Shown here in pieces: positions 1 to 5,687 of a DNA stretch of 7,601 bases. The stretch is from contig JALVWZ010000353.1 in the NCBI GenBank assembly GCA_027023115.1, positions 1 through 7,601 on the forward strand. Direction: 5' to 3'. Each line of letters starts with the position of its first letter. Positions within the stretch are counted from its first letter, which is position 1. The translations under genes and the position numbers were made by a program. A model generated the notes under the pieces. The model did no database searches and was not told the DNA's origin. It saw nothing but the letters and a program-made list of their open reading frames with translations. The stretch comes from Thermaceae bacterium (GTDB lineage Bacteria > Deinococcota > Deinococci > Deinococcales > Marinithermaceae).

Positions 1-1
1 G

Positions 2-29
2 GCTAGTAGCCTGTAGCTCTTGGCCTGTA
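2..29. repeat. Heptamer tandem array, GCCTGTA type (4 units)
   Basis: Four consecutive 7-base units start with G at 2, 9, 16 and 23, and a fifth G follows at 30. The second and fourth units are identical (GCCTGTA), and the first (GCTAGTA) and third are degenerate. The array may extend left of the window. Heptamer short tandem repeats of this general kind are known from intergenic DNA in cyanobacteria. A link to that class here is inference. No coding potential is visible in this stretch. Confidence 0.55.
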
Positions 30-79
30 GAAACACCGCAGTGAGCAATCGCGCATAACGCATTCGATTCAAGCTACCC

Positions 80-149
80 ACCACGTACTACGCACTACGT
101 ACCACGCACAAATCACTTATCCCACTTCCCACACCCCACCTCCCACAAC
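80..149. repeat. Heptamer tandem array, ACYACGY grading into CCACNNC (10 units)
   Basis: Ten heptads stay in one register from 80 to 149. The second base is C in all ten and the seventh is a pyrimidine in all ten. The first four units fit ACYACGY exactly (for example ACCACGT and ACTACGC). Two degenerate units follow, then four fit CCACNNC. The fixed register across the change of motif argues for one array that has drifted or been homogenised in two halves, rather than simple C/A-rich composition. Confidence 0.65.
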
Positions 150-161
150 CTGCCATCATCT

Positions 162-182
162 ACCACGTACCACGCACTATGC
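162..182. repeat. Second ACYACGY heptamer block (3 units)
   Basis: Three more heptads (ACCACGT, ACCACGC, ACTATGC) repeat the motif of the 80-107 block but in a shifted register. The 12 bases between this block and the preceding array (150-161) do not fit the period. Both blocks share the 12-base string ACGTACCACGCA or a near copy of it. The block ends about 14 bases before the possible ribosome binding site of the leader ORF. Confidence 0.55.
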
Positions 183-206
183 ACCGCCCCCTGCCGAAGG
201 GAGCTG

Positions 207-246
207 GTGAACAAGGCGTTGGGTAGTTGCATCAAGTCAATGCCGC

Positions 247-254
<8 letters not shown>
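207..254 (+). CDS. Possible 15-residue leader peptide upstream of the lyase
   Basis: A GTG codon preceded by a purine-rich AAGGGAG (197-203) opens a short frame reading MNKALGSCIKSMPPC, ending at TAG 252-254. The stop lies 24 bases before the ATG of the lyase gene. It is too short to judge by codon statistics. It earns a mention because it has a plausible ribosome binding site, ends in Pro-Pro-Cys-stop, and its last codons form one arm of a predicted hairpin over the downstream start. The tryptophanase operon of E. coli is controlled by the leader peptide TnaC, which contains a critical Trp and ends in Pro. This peptide has no Trp or Tyr, so any parallel is structural only. It could easily be a chance frame. 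Confidence 0.25.
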
Positions 255-1694
<1,440 letters not shown>

Positions 1695-1716
1695 GAGTGC
1701 GGAAAAGACGAAACAG

Positions 1717-1748
1717 CGGGGCGCAAAAGGTGCGCCCCGAGCTTTTTT
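1717..1748 (+). terminator. Rho-independent terminator of the lyase gene
   Basis: An 8-bp perfect stem (CGGGGCGC, 1717-1724, with GCGCCCCG, 1732-1739) encloses a 7-base loop. After AGC comes a run of six T at 1743-1748. It begins 22 bases after the TAA stop of the lyase gene. The stem is followed on the opposite strand by a moderately T-rich stretch, so weak bidirectional action is possible. Confidence 0.9.
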
Positions 1749-1942
1749 GTTGAAACGTCGGCATGGAACGAAAGGCGGCCCATCTTTAGATTCGATAGCC
1801 CGTTGCCGCTGCGGATAAGAAAAGCCCGCCTGGAAAAGCGTTCGTCCGGTTGCCTTTGGCCGGACGAGCGATAACTGCGCCAAGCAGACCGACGCCAGCG
1901 ACCTCGCGGCTGAGCCCCCGGGCCGGCTGCGCCAAAACAAGC
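1749..1942. other. Convergent intergenic region with an unexplained hairpin at 1839-1870
   Basis: This stretch separates the lyase terminator from the tRNA-Leu terminator on the other strand. It contains an inverted repeat: TCGTCCGG at 1842-1849 pairs with CCGGACGA at 1860-1867. The stem extends outward by a T-G pair and two C-G/G-C pairs to 1839 and 1870, with a 10-base loop. No U-tract follows directly on either strand, so it is not a standard terminator. Frames read through here have no start supported by a ribosome binding site and run into the tRNA. I see no convincing gene. A small RNA or a gene remnant cannot be excluded. Confidence 0.4.
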
Positions 1943-1962
1943 GCCCCCGCAACTGCGGGGGC
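1934..1962 (-). terminator. Rho-independent terminator of tRNA-Leu (and any protease-operon read-through)
   Basis: A perfect 8-bp GC-rich stem (GCCCCCGC, 1943-1950, with GCGGGGGC, 1955-1962) has a 4-base loop. Read on the - strand it is followed by GCTTGTTTT, an imperfect U-tract. It starts 9 bases beyond the encoded CCA end of the tRNA. It is also the first plausible intrinsic stop for transcripts that continue past the downstream protease gene. Confidence 0.75.
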
Positions 1963-1971
1963 AAAAACGCC

Positions 1972-2059
1972 TGGTGCCGGGAGCGGGACTCGAACCCGCA
2001 CGGGGGAAACCCCCAACGGATTTTAAGTCCGTTGCGTCTACCTATTCCGCCATCCCGGC
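1972..2059 (-). tRNA. trnL: tRNA-Leu(UAA), CCA encoded
   Basis: A class II tRNA is read from 2059 down to 1972. The acceptor stem GCCGGGA/TCCCGGC is perfectly paired, and the discriminator A is followed by an encoded CCA (1974-1972). The anticodon stem is ACGGA/TCCGT, with loop CTTAAAA giving anticodon UAA (2025-2023). The long variable arm has a GGGGG/CCCCC stem, as expected for leucine tRNA. The T arm reads GCGGG TTCGAGT CCCGC. UAA decodes UUA, a rare codon in GC-rich genomes but one that needs this tRNA, and it can also read UUG by wobble. It has its own promoter upstream and a terminator downstream. Confidence 0.97.
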
Positions 2060-2076
2060 CCGGTAGGCGCCCTTTT

Positions 2077-2105
2077 ATCCTAGCCGGGCCGGGGAGGTTT
2101 GCCAA
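2077..2105 (-). promoter_or_regulatory. Sigma-70-type promoter for tRNA-Leu
   Basis: On the - strand, a -35 box TTGGCA (2105-2100; five of six to TTGACA) lies exactly 17 bases from a -10 box TAGGAT (2082-2077; four of six to TATAAT). Initiation would fall near 2070, about 11 bases before the mature tRNA 5' end at 2059. The -35 box begins one base past the stop codon of the upstream protease gene, so the promoter fills nearly all of the gap. Confidence 0.7.
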
Positions 2106-2106
2106 C

Positions 2107-3759
2107 CTAGGGGTAACAAAGCGAGTTGGTAGTGTCGAGCATTTGGTCGGCGCGAACCAGGCCTGCACCAGTTTCGTCGTCCACTCCGGCCGGGCCGAGG
2201 TCCTGGGCCGTGCTGCGCATGCAGTCACGCACGAGGTCGGGGCCGGGCAGGTCGTTTTCGGTGGCGTAATAGCGGCTGATGTAGAGCGCCGCCACGCCGG
2301 CGGCGTAGGGGGAGGCGAAAGAAGTGCCGCTACCTTGCATGTACGGTTCGGGGTGAGAATCGTCGGGAATACCGGCACCTAGCACTTCCGTGCCCGGGGC
2401 CATTACGTCCAGCCGGCTGCCGTAGTTCGAGCCGTTCCCGGCTCCCCAATCGCCCTCGTCGGCTCGGTTAGGGGGGTTATCGTTATCGGTAGCGCCAACG
2501 GCAATGGTGTAGGGCGAGCTGGCCGGGTAGCCGACGAAGTTATCGTTGTAGTTGCCGGAGGCAGCAAAGCTGACGATGCCGTCGTTGTAAGCGTCCCGCA
2601 AGGCGTCTTCGATGGTGGCGTCGGGGTTGTTGGTAAGGTCCGCGCAGGCGTCGCCGCTACTATTGAGAATGCAAATACTCATGTTGAGCACGTGGACGCC
2701 GCGCTGCCGGGCCCAGTTTATGGCGCTGGCGATGGTGCCAGAGGTAGCGTTGGGGAAGATCTTGAGCGGCATTATGTAGGCGATATCGCGGCTGTCGCCG
2801 GCCATACCCTGGCCGTTATTGGTTTCGGCGCCGAAGATGCTGGCTACCATGGTGCCGTGGTAGCTGCCGGCTTCGGGGTATGGGTCGTCGTCGTTGTCCG
2901 ACACGTCACGGCCGGGAACAATGTTGTCGTCCAGGTCGGGGTGGTCGTCGGCTACACCAGAATCGATCACGCCCACGATGGGCCGACAGGGGTTGGCCGG
3001 CAGTTCGTCCCAGCCCTGAGTAATCTGCATGAGGTCGTACTGCGCCTTTTGATAACTGCTGTAGTAAGTGTCGTTCGGATCGGCCAGGAGCATGTAACGG
3101 TAGTTTGGTTGTACGTACTCCCCTAGACCGTTGCTCAGTATCTGCGATGCCACTTCTTCTTCGCTGCCGGCGGGAACCTGGTAGCGAACCCACCCGCTGA
3201 GGTCGGGGCCGCTCAGGCGCTTGAGGCCAAGCTCGCTTTCCAGCGTCGCCGCCCGGGTCGACTGCAAACTTACACTCGATTGCTGGCGGACTAGCAATTC
3301 GCCTGGAACGTAGGCGGCGTTTGCGAAGTCGCCAAGCCCGCGGGGCTCCTCTTCCTCCACGGCCAGCGTGCCCAGGCTGGAGCTGCCGGGTAGAGGGCAG
3401 GCCCCGGCGGGGGTGCTCGGTTGACTTACGCTGACGTTGGCAGTCGCGCTGGCGTTGCCACCTCGGCCGTCACTGACGGCGAGGGTGGCAGTGTAGTTCC
3501 CGACGCCGTAGTTGTGCTGCCTGGAAGTAGCGCGGGAACACGAGAACACGGCGTTGGGGGAACCGTCGCCATAGTTGAGCGTGCAGGTTAGCGGATCATC
3601 GTCGGCATCGGTAGCGGTAATTGCAAAATTAACCGAGAGCGGAGCCTCTCCCGAGGAAGGCGATGCCGCAAAGACGATGATCTTGGGAGCGGTGTTGATC
3701 CTGCAACCGGCAAGGATGAACAGCGCCAGCAGTGACGCGAGGCCGAGTTTCTTATGCAT
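2107..3759 (-). CDS. Subtilisin-family (S8) serine protease, lipoprotein with N-terminal PKD domain
   Basis: This is a 550-residue secreted endopeptidase. The N-terminus has a short basic region, a hydrophobic stretch and lipobox LAGC, so C19 should be lipidated. Residues ~25-112 look like a PKD beta-sandwich (YGDGS at 63-67, VSDGRGG at 95-101). Residues ~150-225 resemble an S8 propeptide (PGELLVR; EEVASQILSN). The catalytic domain runs from ~230. It contains Asp266 (GVIDSGV), His301 (YHGTMVA), the oxyanion Asn403 (ASGN) and Ser480 (GTSFASP), a complete triad. Eight cysteines besides the lipidated one fit an extracytoplasmic location with possible disulfides. It follows the other S8 gene by 45 bases and ends just before the tRNA promoter. 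The ATG is chosen because it places the signal peptide correctly; the ribosome binding site before it is weak. Its substrate is not deducible from sequence. Confidence 0.88.
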   Translation of the reverse strand: MHKKLGLASLLALFILAGCRINTAPKIIVFAASPSSGEAPLSVNFAITATDADDDPLTCTLNYGDGSPNAVFSCSRATSRQHNYGVGNYTATLAVSDGRGGNASATANVSVSQPSTPAGACPLPGSSSLGTLAVEEEEPRGLGDFANAAYVPGELLVRQQSSVSLQSTRAATLESELGLKRLSGPDLSGWVRYQVPAGSEEEVASQILSNGLGEYVQPNYRYMLLADPNDTYYSSYQKAQYDLMQITQGWDELPANPCRPIVGVIDSGVADDHPDLDDNIVPGRDVSDNDDDPYPEAGSYHGTMVASIFGAETNNGQGMAGDSRDIAYIMPLKIFPNATSGTIASAINWARQRGVHVLNMSICILNSSGDACADLTNNPDATIEDALRDAYNDGIVSFAASGNYNDNFVGYPASSPYTIAVGATDNDNPPNRADEGDWGAGNGSNYGSRLDVMAPGTEVLGAGIPDDSHPEPYMQGSGTSFASPYAAGVAALYISRYYATENDLPGPDLVRDCMRSTAQDLGPAGVDDETGAGLVRADQMLDTTNSLCYP

Positions 3760-3804
3760 GGCTCTACTCTAACCGCATTGCTTTTGCGGCTGGTTAAAAA
3801 GGCG
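3760..3804 (-). other. Intercistronic gap between the two S8 protease genes
   Basis: The 45 bases contain a small inverted repeat (CCGCA 3773-3777 with TGCGG 3785-3789, 7-base loop). No U-tract follows the stem on the - strand, and there is no recognisable -35/-10 pair. The bases before the downstream ATG (AGAGTAGAGCC) are only weakly purine-rich. Cotranscription with the upstream gene is therefore the simplest reading. The hairpin might modulate translation or RNA processing, but this is unproven. Confidence 0.35.
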
Positions 3805-5673
3805 TTAATGTTGGGCTAAGGTTAGTTCAGGAACCGAGAACAGGCGGCGCGGAGGAACGGTCAGGTTCGTCGCAGCGCGAGCTTCGCCGGTATCGCAAAG
3901 GCCGTTTTGGCTGTCGTCGCGGCAGGCGATTAGCTGGTAGCGGCCGCTGGGCAGGTAGGTGCCGAAGCGTCCGTCGGCGTCGGTTTGCAGCCAGCGTTCG
4001 GCGGGGCCGCTGAAGTGGACCCGGTAGGGACCCGGCGGCAGGGTGAGCGCCAGCGCAGCCGGCAGGTTGATAAAGCCGAAGCCGTAGTATTCGTCGTAAC
4101 CGGGTTCGCCCAGGTCGGTGCTGCTGTTCTTGAGGCGGTCCCAAGCCTCCTGGGGAGTGTTCCCGGAGGCTATCAGCAGGGCCAGCGCCGCCGCCACCTG
4201 CGGGCTCGCCTGAGAAGTGCCCATGTAGAAGGCGTAGTTGGGGGTGTTGGTCTGGAAGTTCCAGGTGGTGGAGAGGACGCCGTCGGGGTAGCCGTCGCTA
4301 TCGGCGTCCTGACGGGTGTCGCCGCCGGGGGCGCTGATGCTGACGCGGTCGTTGTGTTCGCTGTACCAGGTGGGTTGCGGGTTGCCCGGAGAGTTGTCGG
4401 TGGCGGCAACCGCGATGGCGCCCGGACAGCTGGCGGGGTAATAGTAGGCGCTGCTGCCGCTGTTACCGGCGGCGGCGACTACCAGCGAGCCGGCGGCGCG
4501 GGCATCGGCCACGGCGTCGCAGATGGCGCTCGACGAAGAGGCGGCGCCCAGGGAAAGGTTGATGACTTGCGCAGGATGGGGGTTGGTGAGCGTTTGGTTG
4601 CTCCACTGGACGCTCAGTCCGGCGGCGTAGCGAATGGCGGCGGCGACCGTGCTGAAAGAGCCGTTGCCGTTTTCGTCGAGCACGCGCAGCGGCAGCACCT
4701 TGACGTTCGCCGGCCAGGTAAGGCCCACCACGCCGCTCAGGCTGCAAATTGGGTTGCCTTGGTCGTCGTAGCACTGCGGCGGCAGGCTGTTGACGCCGCT
4801 TTTGGCGGTAACTATGCCGGTTACGTGAGTGCCATGGCTGCCCATGGCGGAGTTGTGGGAGTCGCCCGGGTCGGTGGGGTCGGTATCACCTTCTACGAAG
4901 TCGTAAGCACCTTCGCCGGGGTTCCAGAGCCGGCCGGCGAGGTCGGGATGGTCGTAGCGCACGCCGGTGTCTATCACGGCCACGGTTACCGGCGCGGACA
5001 AGCTGGCCAGGTAGGCCCAGCGGGCGCCGGTCTTGCGCAGGTGCCACTCCAGCGGGTAGTACTGGTCGCTCGGTTCGCCGAGGGCGTGCACTACCCCGTC
5101 GGGCTCGGCCCAGACGACGTTGGGGTCGCTCCTGAGCCTTTCCAACAGTTCCCGGGGGTTGGTGGTTTCGATGATTCGGACGCGGTTGCTGCCGGCCGCA
5201 CGCGAGCTCTGTGGGGCAAAGGCCGGGTCTTTGTAACGGACCAGCACCCGTTGCGGCGCGGCGGCGCTGGCGGGTTCGGGCAAGGAGGCGGCGGGGATGG
5301 TGGCGGCTTTTGCCGCGGCCTGAACGCCGGCGCTGGCGACGGCCTCGTTTACGCTCCCCTCCACCCGCACCAACGGCCAGGTGACGGTAAGCTCTCCGCT
5401 CAGGTCGCCGCCCCAGGCGAGCTGGTAAACGACCTGCGGCTGGTCGGGGAGGGAGTCTGCCGGGGCCGTAAAGCCGATGGCGGCCGGGCCGATGCCTTGC
5501 GGCGGCGAAACCTGGAGCTCGCCCGTCGAAAGCGACCAGACTGTGCCGGCGGGCACGGTCAGGTTGAGGCCGCCGCGGCCGTCGTAACCGAGCCGTAACT
5601 GGCCGGGGACCTGCGGCAGGCCGCTGCTGCAGGCGGCCAGGAGCAGCATCAGGAGCAGCCACGATCTGCGCAT
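3805..5673 (-). CDS. Subtilisin-family (S8) serine protease, lipoprotein with C-terminal beta domain
   Basis: This is a 622-residue secreted endopeptidase. The signal peptide ends in LAAC, so C15 should be lipidated. Residues ~24-105 form a beta-rich region of unknown family, and an Ala/Pro-rich linker follows (~110-140). Residues 141-197 look like a short S8 propeptide (QRVLVRYKDPAF; PNVVWAEPDG). The catalytic domain has Asp235 (AVIDTGV), His280 (SHGTHVTG), oxyanion Asn404 (AAGNSG) and Ser487 (GTSQASP). An acidic loop at 456-465 (DADSDGYPDG) and an EF-hand-like loop at 586-597 (D, S, N, G and E at positions 1, 3, 5, 6 and 12) suggest calcium binding. The second loop is in a small C-terminal beta domain (~548-622) that resembles carboxypeptidase regulatory-like folds. 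The start follows the VWA stop by 4 bases, indicating translational coupling. It is a paralogue of the next gene but differs in its accessory domains. Confidence 0.88.
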   Translation of the reverse strand: MRRSWLLLMLLLAACSSGLPQVPGQLRLGYDGRGGLNLTVPAGTVWSLSTGELQVSPPQGIGPAAIGFTAPADSLPDQPQVVYQLAWGGDLSGELTVTWPLVRVEGSVNEAVASAGVQAAAKAATIPAASLPEPASAAAPQRVLVRYKDPAFAPQSSRAAGSNRVRIIETTNPRELLERLRSDPNVVWAEPDGVVHALGEPSDQYYPLEWHLRKTGARWAYLASLSAPVTVAVIDTGVRYDHPDLAGRLWNPGEGAYDFVEGDTDPTDPGDSHNSAMGSHGTHVTGIVTAKSGVNSLPPQCYDDQGNPICSLSGVVGLTWPANVKVLPLRVLDENGNGSFSTVAAAIRYAAGLSVQWSNQTLTNPHPAQVINLSLGAASSSSAICDAVADARAAGSLVVAAAGNSGSSAYYYPASCPGAIAVAATDNSPGNPQPTWYSEHNDRVSISAPGGDTRQDADSDGYPDGVLSTTWNFQTNTPNYAFYMGTSQASPQVAAALALLIASGNTPQEAWDRLKNSSTDLGEPGYDEYYGFGFINLPAALALTLPPGPYRVHFSGPAERWLQTDADGRFGTYLPSGRYQLIACRDDSQNGLCDTGEARAATNLTVPPRRLFSVPELTLAQH

Positions 5674-5675
5674 CG

Positions 5676-5687
5676 CCTCAGCCTACC
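5676..5687 (-). promoter_or_regulatory. Ribosome binding site of the S8 gene, inside the end of the VWA gene
   Basis: On the - strand, GGTAGG (5687-5682) lies 8 bases before the ATG at 5673, within the last codons of the VWA gene. A second purine tract, GAGG (5679-5676), overlaps the VWA TGA stop but sits only 2 bases from the ATG, which is closer than usual. Overlap of the binding site with the preceding stop implies that a ribosome finishing the VWA gene can restart here. Confidence 0.5.

Noticed and set aside
80..182. CRISPR-like repeat region
   Set aside because: The repeats are 7-base tandem units without spacers of uniform length, and no cas gene is nearby.
1972..2059. tRNA-Leu as an integration site of a mobile element
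   Set aside because: tRNA genes often serve as attachment sites, but no repeat of the tRNA 3' end, integrase or phage gene is visible in the window.
3985..5598. A 537-residue open frame on the + strand opposite the larger protease
   Set aside because: Its product is a Gly/Ala/Val/Arg-rich sequence with no recognisable motif. The opposite strand encodes a full S8 protease with all catalytic residues, so this is a codon-bias shadow.
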